Positions 13,873-22,329 of a DNA stretch of 41,506 nt are shown here, piece after piece; the stretch's first letter is position 1; the number at the start of each line of letters is the position of its first letter. The notes under the pieces were generated by a model that was not told the origin of the DNA, did no database searches, and saw only the letters and a program-made list of their open reading frames with translations. Source of the DNA: Microcaldota archaeon (GTDB taxonomy: Archaea > Micrarchaeota > Micrarchaeia > Micrarchaeales > Micrarchaeaceae); assembly GCA_021791535.1 (NCBI GenBank), contig JAJYWI010000010.1:1-41506 (forward strand). The letters run 5' to 3'. Both the position numbers and the translations under genes were made by a program.

Positions 13873-15057
13873 TTATGGCGCCTGCCCGGCTGCTATCCTT
13901 ATGTTTTTCCTGTAGAACCTACCGAACATGCCCTCTATGTTGGCCCTCGCTGCCTCCTTAGCCTTTTCTATCCTTGCAAGCTCATCCTTCAGCTCGCTTG
14001 CTGCTGTCACCTTCCTCATCTTCTCCCCCTCGATCCTCTCTACATCGCGGATCGCCCTCTCTAGCTCAGATGCCTCCTGCAATGCAGCTTTCCTTTTGCT
14101 CCTCAGTATCCCTATCTCTTCAATGAACCGCGGAAGGTCCTCGTTGATTACGAAATCGGCTGCCTGCAGCACCTCCCCGGTATTCTTCACCGCTATCCTG
14201 TTCTCCTGCACCTCTTTCTTGAGCGATATCACGTGCTTCGTGAACTCGCGCACTCCATCCTCCTTTCCAGAGAGCGCGTTCACCGGGTCCTCAAGATAGT
14301 ATGTCAGGTGCATCTTTGACGTAGCCCCGTGTTCGTACTTCCTTGCTGGCTTCTCAAGCGGGGCAAGCCTAGACGCTATGGTGCTCCTTGCATCTGATAT
14401 TGCTCGGTCGATGTTTGATATCTCAACCAATTTAGCTGACAGGCTCTCCCTGAGCGGCCCTGCTGAATCTGTGCTCCCCGCTTTTGCAGTGCTGGCCTCA
14501 GCATCTACCTCCTTCACCGCCCTTTCCAGCTCCTCAAGCTCCCTGGTGAAGGCTGCGAACCTCTCTATCTCCTGCAGCAGCGTGTCGTACTCCTTCAGCT
14601 CCGCCCCCTTAGTCTCAAGCCTAATGCCTAGCTCCTTCACAGCCCTTTCCATTGCGCTGTAGGCGCTCCTGAACCTGCCAAGCTCGTTGGCGTAAGCTTC
14701 GAGCACTATCCTGAACTTGTTGTTCACCTTCAGTATCTCGTCCATCAGCGTCCTCGCTGCGACGAGCTTCGAGTGGTACGAGGTGTAAAGGTTGCTCTCG
14801 TCCAACGGCCTTTCCGCGCCTATGAGCCTGCGGAGCGAGGATGTGTACACCGACTTCTGCTCCACCACGTAGCTCTCGCTTGCTGCGCGTATGCTCTCCC
14901 TGTCTGGCGGCGCGTTGCTTTTGTCAAAGCGGTCGCATGCCCCCGCAAGCATTGACTTAGCCTGCTCTATGCTCAGGATAAGCCCAGAGGCCTTTGAGTT
15001 GATCGATGATAGCTTCTCATCGAAGGCGCTGTTGAGCAGTCCCTCTAACTCCTGCAT
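13873..15057 (-). CDS. Long coiled-coil protein of unknown function
   Basis: About 394 aa, highly charged, no membrane segment. Long heptad-rich helices run through most of it (for example ELEELERAVKEVDAEAS and LERAIRDVERIEGEKMRKV), with a central non-coil insert around KMHLTYYLEDPVNALSGK. It looks like a structural or SMC-like scaffold without ATPase domains. The frame opens with GTG at 15090, but ATG 15057 has GGAGGT just upstream and is preferred. The stop is four bases from the end of the convergent ABC remnant. Confidence 0.7.
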   Translation of the reverse strand: MQELEGLLNSAFDEKLSSINSKASGLILSIEQAKSMLAGACDRFDKSNAPPDRESIRAASESYVVEQKSVYTSSLRRLIGAERPLDESNLYTSYHSKLVAARTLMDEILKVNNKFRIVLEAYANELGRFRSAYSAMERAVKELGIRLETKGAELKEYDTLLQEIERFAAFTRELEELERAVKEVDAEASTAKAGSTDSAGPLRESLSAKLVEISNIDRAISDARSTIASRLAPLEKPARKYEHGATSKMHLTYYLEDPVNALSGKEDGVREFTKHVISLKKEVQENRIAVKNTGEVLQAADFVINEDLPRFIEEIGILRSKRKAALQEASELERAIRDVERIEGEKMRKVTAASELKDELARIEKAKEAARANIEGMFGRFYRKNIRIAAGQAP

Positions 15058-15216
15058 CCTGACCTCCTTCTCTCCACTGTTGAAAAGCACTCCCCCACCA
15101 GTGTAATACCATACGCTCTAAAGGAATAAATTGCTAACTAGTCCGTTTTATGCCACTTACCAAATAGTATTTATATCTCCTCATCTCGATTCTATTACGA
15201 CAAGGGTGCGCTATAG

Positions 15217-15642
15217 ATGATAGATAGCATACAGTTTGTGCATTGCGCAATACCTGACATGGCGCTCAGCGAGGCCGACACTGCGTACAGGCTCAGCGAA
15301 GGCTTTACGCTGCCTTGCCCTATGGCGGTGCAGGCATCAAGCGAGAGCGATGCGGTGCAGCTTTCTGGCAGCGGCGCAATGCCATCTGTGTTCCAGAAAA
15401 GCGTGTTCGTTGGCGGCAAGCTGGCAGGCAGGCTCCAGTCCAGCCAAACTGTCGAGGTCGAGGACGGGCTTGATGCAGCCAGGGCGATAAGGCTGCTTGG
15501 CAACTCCGTGCTCCCGTGCATAAAAAGGACTGACGCTGACAAGGCCGGCATGCTCATAAGGCAGCTCAGGATTGCCATGTTCTTGACTAATTCAATCAAC
15601 ATAGGTGCGCTCAGCCAGGCGCCGATATACAGGTTCAAGTGA
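15217..15642 (+). CDS. Hypothetical protein upstream of type 2 IPP isomerase
   Basis: 141-aa soluble protein, not recognised. It has a strand-rich first half (FVHCAIPDMALSEADTAYRL), a Gly/Ser-rich middle and a C-terminal helix KAGMLIRQLRIAMFLTNSIN. I considered a KEOPS Cgi121-type identity because of size and archaeal context but see no diagnostic motif. ATG 15217 follows TATA-like TATTTATATC near 15170. Its 3' end overlaps the fni frame by up to 38 bases, so the two genes are probably co-translated. Confidence 0.65.
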   Translation: MIDSIQFVHCAIPDMALSEADTAYRLSEGFTLPCPMAVQASSESDAVQLSGSGAMPSVFQKSVFVGGKLAGRLQSSQTVEVEDGLDAARAIRLLGNSVLPCIKRTDADKAGMLIRQLRIAMFLTNSINIGALSQAPIYRFK

Positions 15643-16699
15643 GAGCATACCGGACAATAGCTCGACCCAGGAAAGGAAGATCCAGCATATCCAGATAATA
15701 GTCGATGAGAAAACCCAGTACAGGAAAAAGACGACGATGCTGGAGCTGGTCGAAGTCCAGCCTAACGGTGGCGCAATTGCGCCCAGAGAGGTTGACATAG
15801 AATCCGAGCTGCTGGGCAAGCCGGTGTTAGCCCCGATGTTCATATCTGGCATGACCGGCGGGCACCCCGCCACATTGGAAATAAACAAGAACATAGCCAT
15901 GGCCGCGGCCCGCTTCAGCATACCGATGGGCATAGGCAGCCAGCGCTCCATGATGGAGAACGGCGACCTTCTTTACACCTATGCTATGAAGAAGTTCGCC
16001 AAGGAGCTCATACTGATAGGCAACATAGGGGCGTCGAAGTTGCTCATCTACCAGGACGAGCGCATTCAGGAGATGATCGACTCGATAGAGGCCGACATCC
16101 TTGCCGTGCACACAAACCCTGGCCAGGAGAGCATACAGCCCGAAGGTGACCTCGATTTCAGGGGAGTGTTGAAGAGGATAATAGAGGTCGCAAACGGGAT
16201 ACGCCAGCCTGTGATAGTGAAGGAAGTCGGCAACGGGATATCGAAGGAGGTTGCCGCGAGGCTCGACGGCAAAGTTTATGCGATAGACACCCAGGGCGCC
16301 GGCGGCACCACATGGATAGGTGTCGAGACCTACAGGAACAAGAGCAAGTACGGCGACGCGTTCTGGGACTGGGGGATACCTACTGCGCTATCTGTGCTGG
16401 AAGCGAAGAGCGCGTTCAGCGGGCCGGTCTGGGCAAGCGGCGGGATAAGGACGCCGCTCGACATAGTTAAGGCCATAGCGATCGGTGCGGAGCGCTGCGG
16501 GATTGCGCAGCCGGTGATCAGCAGCGAGAGGAAAGGAGGCAGCGAGGGCGTTTACAGGTTCCTGAGCGAGACATCTGAAGGTGTCAGGAAGGAGATGGCA
16601 AGGCTGGGTTTTTCATCGCTCAAGGAGCTCGCCAAGGCGAAGGTAACCTTCAAAGACCCTCTGAAAAGTGCGCTCATCGACAGGAACATCAAGCTATAA
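15605..16699 (+). CDS. fni: Isopentenyl-diphosphate delta-isomerase, type 2 (FMN-dependent)
   Basis: FMN- and NAD(P)H-dependent type 2 isomerase interconverting IPP and DMAPP for archaeal lipid synthesis. Conserved blocks are ERKIQHIQI and RKKTTMLELV near the N-terminus, PMFISGMTGG, GIGSQR, HTNPGQESIQPEG, VIVKEVGNGIS, DTQGAGGTTW and the phosphate-binding WASGGIRTPLDIVKAIAIGA. About 364 aa, family size. No ATG or TTG is available before the conserved N-terminus; the only usual in-frame start is GTG 15605 inside the upstream gene, giving a short nonconserved lead. The true start may be later at a rare codon. Confidence 0.95.
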   Translation: MRSARRRYTGSSESIPDNSSTQERKIQHIQIIVDEKTQYRKKTTMLELVEVQPNGGAIAPREVDIESELLGKPVLAPMFISGMTGGHPATLEINKNIAMAAARFSIPMGIGSQRSMMENGDLLYTYAMKKFAKELILIGNIGASKLLIYQDERIQEMIDSIEADILAVHTNPGQESIQPEGDLDFRGVLKRIIEVANGIRQPVIVKEVGNGISKEVAARLDGKVYAIDTQGAGGTTWIGVETYRNKSKYGDAFWDWGIPTALSVLEAKSAFSGPVWASGGIRTPLDIVKAIAIGAERCGIAQPVISSERKGGSEGVYRFLSETSEGVRKEMARLGFSSLKELAKAKVTFKDPLKSALIDRNIKL

Positions 16700-16779
16700 A
16701 GGCCGCGGGCGGCTGGATGCCATCAAACGGGTATTGCCAACAAATCCGTCAGTTAAATTGTAGTGTCGTATTCGTCAGT

Positions 16780-17151
16780 TCACTTCAGAAGTTTAAATCT
16801 TATTACTTTGAGTTTGGTTTCTGGTGTTATTGGGATACCCAGAGCTTTATAATAGCCAGAAAAGGTTCTATACATTTCTTCATCAGAGGCAAACTTTTCG
16901 TGTCCCTCCCTCTCCTCTTTGTTAAGCAGTCCAAAAGTAGTCGATTCTATTGACACCACAATGCCTTTACCAAACTCCTTATAATCATTTCTACATAGAG
17001 AAAGTTTATCTCCCACAGTAAGATTCAGACTCACAAAGGGGATATTTCTTGGGTCATCAACCCTACATGTAGTTGTCTTTGTTCCTTCAAGAACGAGTTC
17101 TGGTAAAGGCTCAGCAAATAAGAGGACTTTTTCTTTTTTTGTTGTTATTAT
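16780..17151 (-). CDS. ASCH-domain-like protein with no canonical start codon
   Basis: The minus-strand frame reads KVLLFAEPLPELVLEGTKT, then TTCRVDDPRNIPF, then LTVGDKLSLCRNDYKEFGKG, ending KVIRFKLLK. This is the ASCH pattern (conserved G-x-K-T-x-T-x-R and following beta barrel); ASCH proteins bind RNA or nucleotides. The first in-frame GTG (17034) lies inside the domain and would delete its start. Above it the frame stays open to a TGA at 17152-17154 with only ATA ATA ACA codons. Either ATA is used, or a one-base slip in the A-run near 17134-17140 has cut off a TTG start. It could be a fresh pseudogene. Confidence 0.6.
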   Translation of the reverse strand: MITTKKEKVLLFAEPLPELVLEGTKTTTCRVDDPRNIPFVSLNLTVGDKLSLCRNDYKEFGKGIVVSIESTTFGLLNKEEREGHEKFASDEEMYRTFSGYYKALGIPITPETKLKVIRFKLLK

Positions 17152-17155
17152 TCAA

Positions 17156-17355
17156 TCACACTTTTGTAATATTATGGTTGTTAAGTTTTATTAGGCTTAA
17201 CCATCTGTTCCTTTCGTTTCCTATGCTTGTGCTTGCTACCTGAGAGAGCGTGTTGGTCCGTTAAAGGCCATGTACGACTTTATGAAATTGTAATATGTTC
17301 TCCAGTTCTTTATGTATTGCTCGGCTGTTTTATCAGTCTTCAGATTGCGGCTTAT
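17156..17355 (-). pseudogene. Relic of a DDE transposase C-terminus
   Basis: The frame from about 17346 reads KTAEQYIKNWRTYYNFIKSY then MAFNGPT, the typical end of IS-type DDE transposases ('YYNFIRPHMALNGKTP'). It stops early at 17236. In the shifted frame the sequence continues TLSQVAS then NERNRWLSLIKL to TGA 17156-17158, matching the usual tail. So this is a ~65-codon fragment with a frameshift near 17250. No upstream catalytic part and no inverted terminal repeats are visible. It ends immediately upstream of the damaged ASCH gene. Confidence 0.6.
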
Positions 17356-17495
17356 CTTACCTGCTCCGCTCATCCATCCACCCAAAACCCAGAGATGACG
17401 AATGCGACAGCCCGATGGAACTGACGAAAAGGCGAAAATACCATCAAACGCAACAAATATATATCTGATAAAAACAGTGTTTACTGGGTCGTGAA

Positions 17496-18074
17496 ATGAG
17501 GACAATCGCCAGAAGCACTACTGACTATGCAAGCGCTCTTATAGCTGTGGAAAACGAGTACTACGATAATGTACTCATGCGCGGAATGAGTAGGGAGAAG
17601 GGCGACGACACCCAACTCTCTTACGTATCTAGGATACGCGGGCTGCTTGAATATTTTAAGGAGGAGCCTACGCTGGACCAGCTGCGGAGGTATTTCGGCA
17701 ATCCAGTCGAGATACCGTTTGTAGACAGGCTCGCGAACGTGCTCAGGCACACCCACCCGAGGTGCGAAGTCATAGAGGCGATTTATGGCACGCCTGCGAT
17801 AAAGACGAAGCATACAGCATCGCAGATAGCCGCAGCCGCGAGCGGAGGCGTCCTCGAGATATCGATTGGCGGCAGCGGAAGTTACATGCCTATACAATAC
17901 CGCACGCGTAAAGAGATGCTCTCCGACGCAGATATGGCGATCAGGGAAGGATCCAAAGCGCTTGCAGCGCACCTGTACCATGCTAAGACCCAAGAGGCGT
18001 ATCTTAAAAATGAATATTATGCGCTCCGCGCCGCCTCTTTGCCTGCATTAAAGAGGGCAGGCGCAGACGCTTGA
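17496..18074 (+). CDS. Hypothetical protein
   Basis: 192-aa, mostly helical, no signal peptide or membrane helix; family not recognised. The first half is helix-rich (YVSRIRGLLEYFKEEPTLDQ), the middle has a small-residue stretch (ASQIAAAASGGVLEISIGGS), and the C-terminus is an Ala/Tyr-rich helix. ATG 17496 follows TATA-like AAATATATATC (about 17453-17463), giving a short leader. Codon use resembles the housekeeping genes. Stands alone between the transposase relic and the heat-shock operon. Confidence 0.65.
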   Translation: MRTIARSTTDYASALIAVENEYYDNVLMRGMSREKGDDTQLSYVSRIRGLLEYFKEEPTLDQLRRYFGNPVEIPFVDRLANVLRHTHPRCEVIEAIYGTPAIKTKHTASQIAAAASGGVLEISIGGSGSYMPIQYRTRKEMLSDADMAIREGSKALAAHLYHAKTQEAYLKNEYYALRAASLPALKRAGADA

Positions 18075-18160
18075 CGCAGCCTGCCTGCAATCTCCTCCTA
18101 ATCCCTGCCGGCCTTCATACAGCTTTTATTTGATATGTCAATAAAATCTACTACAAAACG

Positions 18161-18178
18161 TAAGATATTTATATCTTA
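18161..18178. promoter_or_regulatory. Perfect 8-2-8 palindrome over the heat-shock operon TATA box
   Basis: TAAGATAT-TT-ATATCTTA is an exact inverted repeat and includes the TATA element about 30 bases before the first gene. The first gene encodes a winged-helix-like protein, so autoregulation of the grpE-dnaK-dnaJ operon through this site is likely. Confidence 0.65.
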
Positions 18179-18203
18179 GCTCCGTAATACTTGGTTGGAT
18201 GCT

Positions 18204-18665
18204 ATGGAGAAGATAGAGATTAGGGCCATCGAGAAGCCTGACGAGAAGGATCCGGAGAAGATGCTCAGGTGGTTCGTTGCTGCGCTCGGGCTCTCCGGCG
18301 ACGAGAAGAACAGCATAGAGGAGCAGATCCTCAGGGACTTTGCTGTCGCGACGAGAGAGGGCTGCGAGGGGCTATCGAGCTCCGAGCTTAAGTTCGACAG
18401 GGATGTCGCCAGGAGCACGGTCATATACCACCTCAACAGGTTCATCGATGCAGGCATAATAGTAAAGCACGGCCGCAAGTACCACCTCAGGGCTACAGAG
18501 ATGTCAAAGGTGATAGAGGAGCTGGAATACGACATAAACAGGGAGATGCAGCGCATGCTCGACATGGCAAAGGAGTTCGATAGGATATTCTACGGACAGC
18601 TTCAGGGACAAAAGGAAAGGAAGGTGATAGCATTACCGAGAACGAGGAAGAAAAGGCAAAAGTAG
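18204..18665 (+). CDS. Winged-helix DNA-binding protein heading the heat-shock operon
   Basis: About 153-aa regulator. Residues about 35-100 form a helix-turn-helix domain with SSELKFDRDVARSTVIYHL as the probable recognition segment, then a wing (AGIIVKHGRKYHLRATEM). The C-terminus is a long helix and a basic tail (PRTRKKRQK). The domain order resembles ArsR/MarR-like archaeal repressors. It precedes grpE and lies about 25 bases after a perfect palindrome overlapping the TATA box, so I infer a repressor of the chaperone operon. ATG 18204 is used; TTG 18195 is an in-frame alternative. Confidence 0.8.
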   Translation: MEKIEIRAIEKPDEKDPEKMLRWFVAALGLSGDEKNSIEEQILRDFAVATREGCEGLSSSELKFDRDVARSTVIYHLNRFIDAGIIVKHGRKYHLRATEMSKVIEELEYDINREMQRMLDMAKEFDRIFYGQLQGQKERKVIALPRTRKKRQK

Positions 18666-18712
18666 ACGCCAAGGACGGCAAGGAGGAAAAGCCAAAGGAG
18701 GAGCAGGCCGAG

Positions 18713-19132
18713 ATGAAAGAGCGCATGCTTCGCCTCGCCGCCGAGTTCGACAACTACAAGAAGCGGGTGAAGTCTGACATAGAGAAGGCCCAAACTATGG
18801 GCAAGGCCGAGGTCCTGAAAAACCTGCTGCCAGTTCTAGATGAGTTCGAGCTCGCGATGCTCTCGATAAGCTCGTCGCAGGACAAGAACCTTGCGAAGGG
18901 GGTGGAGATGGTGTACTTGAACTTCCTGGATTCCCTTGAAAGGGAGGGGCTTACTGAAATAAGCACCAACGGCGTGTTCGACCCGTACAAGCACGAGATA
19001 GTAGTGTCGAAGGCGGAGAGCGGCAAGAAGCCAGGCACGATACTCGAGGTTGTGAAGAAGGGATACACATTCAACAGCATAATGCTCAGACCAGCATCTG
19101 TCATAATAGCAAGAGAGGAGGAGAAGAAATGA
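18713..19132 (+). CDS. grpE: GrpE, nucleotide exchange factor for DnaK
   Basis: GrpE-family protein releasing ADP from DnaK. It has the coiled-coil segment MLRLAAEFDNYKKRVKSDIE, the hinge KNLLPVLDEFELAM and the C-terminal beta domain with GVFDPYKHEIV and ILEVVKKGYTFN. The conservative start is ATG 18713. The frame is open further upstream and encodes an acidic/Lys-rich tail (ENEEEKAKVDAKDGKEEK) typical of GrpE N-termini. A GGTGA at 18623-18627 lies four bases before an in-frame ATT at 18632, so a longer ATT-initiated form (167 aa) is plausible. The stop overlaps the next gene as ATGA. Confidence 0.93.
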   Translation: MKERMLRLAAEFDNYKKRVKSDIEKAQTMGKAEVLKNLLPVLDEFELAMLSISSSQDKNLAKGVEMVYLNFLDSLEREGLTEISTNGVFDPYKHEIVVSKAESGKKPGTILEVVKKGYTFNSIMLRPASVIIAREEEKK

Positions 19133-19350
19133 AACACCAGCATCATCTATACCATACGTGGTCCTACGCGAAGAAAGGCTACGACAACTACTCATGGCTG
19201 TTCTTCATAGGCGCGATAGGCACAATCCTAGGCACCTCTCTTCACATTGGCGGGGGAATCGCTGCCGTGCTCGTCGCATTTGTGTTCTTCTACATCATGG
19301 GAAGATTCCATACGAAACTTGAAAAGAGAATTCAGCAATGGCAAAAATGA
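19129..19350 (+). CDS. Small two-helix membrane protein inside the chaperone operon
   Basis: 73 aa with a His-rich N-terminus (MKHQHHLYHTW), a hydrophobic stretch FFIGAIGTILGTSLHI and a second GIAAVLVAFVFFYIMG, then a basic tail. The start overlaps the grpE stop (ATGA), so it is coupled to grpE, and dnaK follows 15 bases later. I do not recognise a family. The position suggests a membrane adaptor or stress sensor for the DnaK system, but this is only context. Confidence 0.75.
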   Translation: MKHQHHLYHTWSYAKKGYDNYSWLFFIGAIGTILGTSLHIGGGIAAVLVAFVFFYIMGRFHTKLEKRIQQWQK

Positions 19351-19365
19351 TATTTAGGTGAGAAA

Positions 19366-21207
19366 ATGAAAATAATCGGAATAGACCTGGGCACATCCAA
19401 TAGTGCGGCTGCCGTGCTTGAAGGAGGGCGCCCGACTATAATACCAAGTGCGGAAGGTACATCGCTTTACGGCAAGGCTTTCCCGAGCTTTATCGCGTTC
19501 ACGAAGGACGGGCAGCGCCTGATAGGCGAACCAGCAAGGAGGCAGGCTGTGGCGAACCCGGATGGAACTGCATACGCGTTCAAGCGAAAGATGGGAACGG
19601 ATTACAAGTACAAGATATACGGCAAGGAGTACTCACCGCAAGAGCTATCCGCGATGCTGCTCCAGAAGATAAAGAAGGACGCGGAGTCGTTCTTGGGCGA
19701 GGAGGTCAAGGAGGCTGTCATCACCGTGCCAGCGTACTTCAACGACAACCAGAGGCAGGCAACCAAGGATGCAGGAGAGATAGCGGGGCTTAAGGTGGTA
19801 AGGCTAGTGAACGAGCCTACCGCGGCATCACTGGCGTACGGCCTCGACAAGGCAAACAAGGAGATGAAGATACTTGTCTATGATTTCGGAGGCGGAACGC
19901 TAGACGTCACTGTTATGGATTTTGGAAAGGGGGTCTTCGAGGTGGTCTCAACAAGCGGGGACACGCAGCTTGGCGGGACCGACATGGACAACGCTATAGT
20001 TGACATGCTTGTCAAGGAGATTAAGGAGAAGACTGGCGTGGACATAACGAAGGACCACCAGGCGATGCAGAGGCTTAGGGAATCCGGCGAGCGTGCCAAG
20101 ATAGAGCTGTCGACGGTGCTAGACACAGAGATAAACCTGCCGTTCCTGACGAAGGACGCGAAGGGCAACCCTGTGAACTTCACCTACAAGTTCACAAGGG
20201 CGAAGCTTGAGGCGCTTGTCGTCCCGATAATAGAGAAGTCTGCGAAGTCCGTCATGCAGGCGCTCAAGGACGCTAAGATGGAGCCAAACCAGCTTGACAA
20301 GGTGATACTTGTGGGAGGGCCTACAAGGATGCCGATCGTGCAGAGATACGTAGAGCAGCTGCTGGGCAAGAAGGTGGAGCGCGGCGTGGACCCGATGGAA
20401 TGTGTGGCTCTTGGCGCGGCAATACAGGCAGGGGTGCTGACCGGCGAGGTGAAGGACATAGTGCTGCTCGACGTCACACCGCTCTCCCTGAGCATAGAGA
20501 CTCTCGGAGGCGTCGCGACGAAGCTTATAGAGAGGAACACGACCATACCTATCAAGAAGTCGCAGGTATTCACAACGGCCGGTGACATGCAGGACCGGGT
20601 AGACATAGTTGTAACGCAGGGAGAGCGCGCACTGTCGAAGGACAACATACAGCTCGGAAGGTTCACCCTTACTGGCATACCGCCAGCAAGGCGCGGCATT
20701 CCGCAGATAGAGGTAACGTTCGACATCGACTCCAACGGCATACTCCATGTTACGGCCAAGGACGTCAAGACAGGAAAGTCGCAGGGCATGGATATAGTGG
20801 CACCGCACAAGATGGGGAAGGATGACATAGACAAGAAGATAGCTGAGGCGCAGCAGTACGAGGAGGTAGACAAAAAGATACGCGAGCAGGTGGAACTGAA
20901 GAACAGCGCGGAGTCGCTCATCTACGCCTCGGAGAGATCTCTTGAGGAGTACAAGGACAAGGTGCCTAAGGACACGGCCGAGAAGATAACCAAGGCGAAA
21001 GAGGCCCTGAACGATGCGGTGAAGAAGGATGACTACGATGACATAAAGGCGAAGATGGACGAGCTGAAAAGCGCGATGGAGGAGATCGGGGCCAGCATGT
21101 ACAAGGGCGGAGAGGGTGGGCAGCAGGCTGGACCGGGCCCCGGGCCAGAGCCGGATCAGGGATCCGACCCGAACGCTACAGACACGGACTTCAAGGTAGA
21201 GAAGTGA
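19366..21207 (+). CDS. dnaK: DnaK (Hsp70) chaperone
   Basis: 613-aa Hsp70. The ATPase domain opens with [18 protein letters not shown]; further signatures are [35 protein letters not shown] and [19 protein letters not shown]. The substrate domain contains [14 protein letters not shown] and the linker VLLDVTPLS. The C-terminus is a Gly/Pro-rich tail ([16 protein letters not shown]) ending DFKVEK. GGTGA with a four-base spacer precedes ATG 19366. Hsp70 is patchy in archaea and usually of bacterial origin, so this operon was probably acquired laterally at some time. Confidence 0.98.
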   Translation: MKIIGIDLGTSNSAAAVLEGGRPTIIPSAEGTSLYGKAFPSFIAFTKDGQRLIGEPARRQAVANPDGTAYAFKRKMGTDYKYKIYGKEYSPQELSAMLLQKIKKDAESFLGEEVKEAVITVPAYFNDNQRQATKDAGEIAGLKVVRLVNEPTAASLAYGLDKANKEMKILVYDFGGGTLDVTVMDFGKGVFEVVSTSGDTQLGGTDMDNAIVDMLVKEIKEKTGVDITKDHQAMQRLRESGERAKIELSTVLDTEINLPFLTKDAKGNPVNFTYKFTRAKLEALVVPIIEKSAKSVMQALKDAKMEPNQLDKVILVGGPTRMPIVQRYVEQLLGKKVERGVDPMECVALGAAIQAGVLTGEVKDIVLLDVTPLSLSIETLGGVATKLIERNTTIPIKKSQVFTTAGDMQDRVDIVVTQGERALSKDNIQLGRFTLTGIPPARRGIPQIEVTFDIDSNGILHVTAKDVKTGKSQGMDIVAPHKMGKDDIDKKIAEAQQYEEVDKKIREQVELKNSAESLIYASERSLEEYKDKVPKDTAEKITKAKEALNDAVKKDDYDDIKAKMDELKSAMEEIGASMYKGGEGGQQAGPGPGPEPDQGSDPNATDTDFKVEK

Positions 21208-21213
21208 TAACAA

Positions 21214-22329
21214 GTGGCAGGGAAGCGAGACTACTATGACATTCTAGGGATATCTAGGAATGCGAGCGCAGCCGAAATAAAGAACGCGTTCAGGAAGCTG
21301 GTCCTCAAGTACCATCCTGATTTAAACAAGGACAAGCAGACCGAGGAAAAGATGAAGGAGCTGAATGAAGCATACGCTGTGCTCAGCGACCCTGAGAAGC
21401 GCAGGCAGTACGACACCTTCGGCCCGGAGGGATTCAGCCAGAGGTTCACCCAGGAGGACATCTTCAGGAACTTCAACATAGACGAGATATTCCGCCAGAT
21501 GGGCATACAGTTCGGCTTCGGGGACAGCGATCTCTTCAGCATGTTCAACTTCGGTGGCGGCGCATCGAGGGGCATGGACATCGGCAGCGACATCCTCGCC
21601 AGCGTTGACGTGACGCTGCGAGAGGCTGCAACAGGCACGAACAAGAAAGTGTTTGTGAGCCACGTGAAGCAGTGCGAGACGTGCGGCGGAGCAGGCGGCA
21701 CCGGAGTGCAGAAGTGCAGCAGGTGCAACGGCACCGGGCAGGCGAGTACGACCAGGAGGACGCCGTTCGGCGTGATGAAGACGATAACGCCGTGCCCAGA
21801 CTGTGGCGGCTCAGGCAAGACCGTAGAGAAGGCCTGCAGGAGATGCAATGGCAAGGGAAGGGTCCGCGCTGAGGACAAGATAGACTTCAAGGTGCCTCCG
21901 GGGGTCGACACCGGCACCAGGCTCAGGGTCCGCGGGATGGGGGATTACGGCAAGGACAGGCAGGGGGACCTATACGTTGATATAAATGTGCTGAAGGACA
22001 AGACATTCACCAGAAGGGGCAACGACCTGCTCATAGACCTGCATGTGCCGTTCTATGTAGCTGCGCTTGGGGGCACCGCACAGGTCGAGACCCTGGACGG
22101 GCAGGAGAAGGTAAAGATAGAGCCTGGCACGCAGACAGACGCTAAGCTCTACTTGGAGGACATGGGGATACCGAAGTTTAACGGAGGAGGGCGCGGTGAC
22201 GAGGTGATACGCGTCATAGTGGATACTCCAAAATGGATGAGCGCGGAGCAGCGGTCCCTTATTGAAAGGTTCGCCGAGCTCGATTCAGGAAAAAGGCCTG
22301 ATGGGAAGAAGAAGTTCGGTATATTCTGA
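21214..22329 (+). CDS. dnaJ: DnaJ (Hsp40) co-chaperone, type I
   Basis: 371-aa type I J-protein that stimulates DnaK ATPase and delivers substrates. The J domain at 1-70 has the HPD motif (KYHPDLNKD). A short Gly/Phe region follows ([17 protein letters not shown]). Four zinc-binding CxxCxGxG repeats are present: [24 protein letters not shown] and CRRCNGKG. The C-terminal peptide-binding domain is complete. The start is GTG 21214, six bases after the dnaK stop. Its stop abuts the aCPSF1 stop on the other strand with no spacer. Confidence 0.97.
   Translation: MAGKRDYYDILGISRNASAAEIKNAFRKLVLKYHPDLNKDKQTEEKMKELNEAYAVLSDPEKRRQYDTFGPEGFSQRFTQEDIFRNFNIDEIFRQMGIQFGFGDSDLFSMFNFGGGASRGMDIGSDILASVDVTLREAATGTNKKVFVSHVKQCETCGGAGGTGVQKCSRCNGTGQASTTRRTPFGVMKTITPCPDCGGSGKTVEKACRRCNGKGRVRAEDKIDFKVPPGVDTGTRLRVRGMGDYGKDRQGDLYVDINVLKDKTFTRRGNDLLIDLHVPFYVAALGGTAQVETLDGQEKVKIEPGTQTDAKLYLEDMGIPKFNGGGRGDEVIRVIVDTPKWMSAEQRSLIERFAELDSGKRPDGKKKFGIF

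Noticed and set aside
15217-15642. KEOPS Cgi121 identity for the gene before fni
   Set aside because: Size and archaeal context fit, but no diagnostic Cgi121 motif can be seen, so it is left hypothetical.
20119-21213. 364-codon minus-strand frame opposite dnaK
   Set aside because: It is antisense to a clearly conserved dnaK and reflects codon bias; composition is Leu/Arg/His-rich with no motif.
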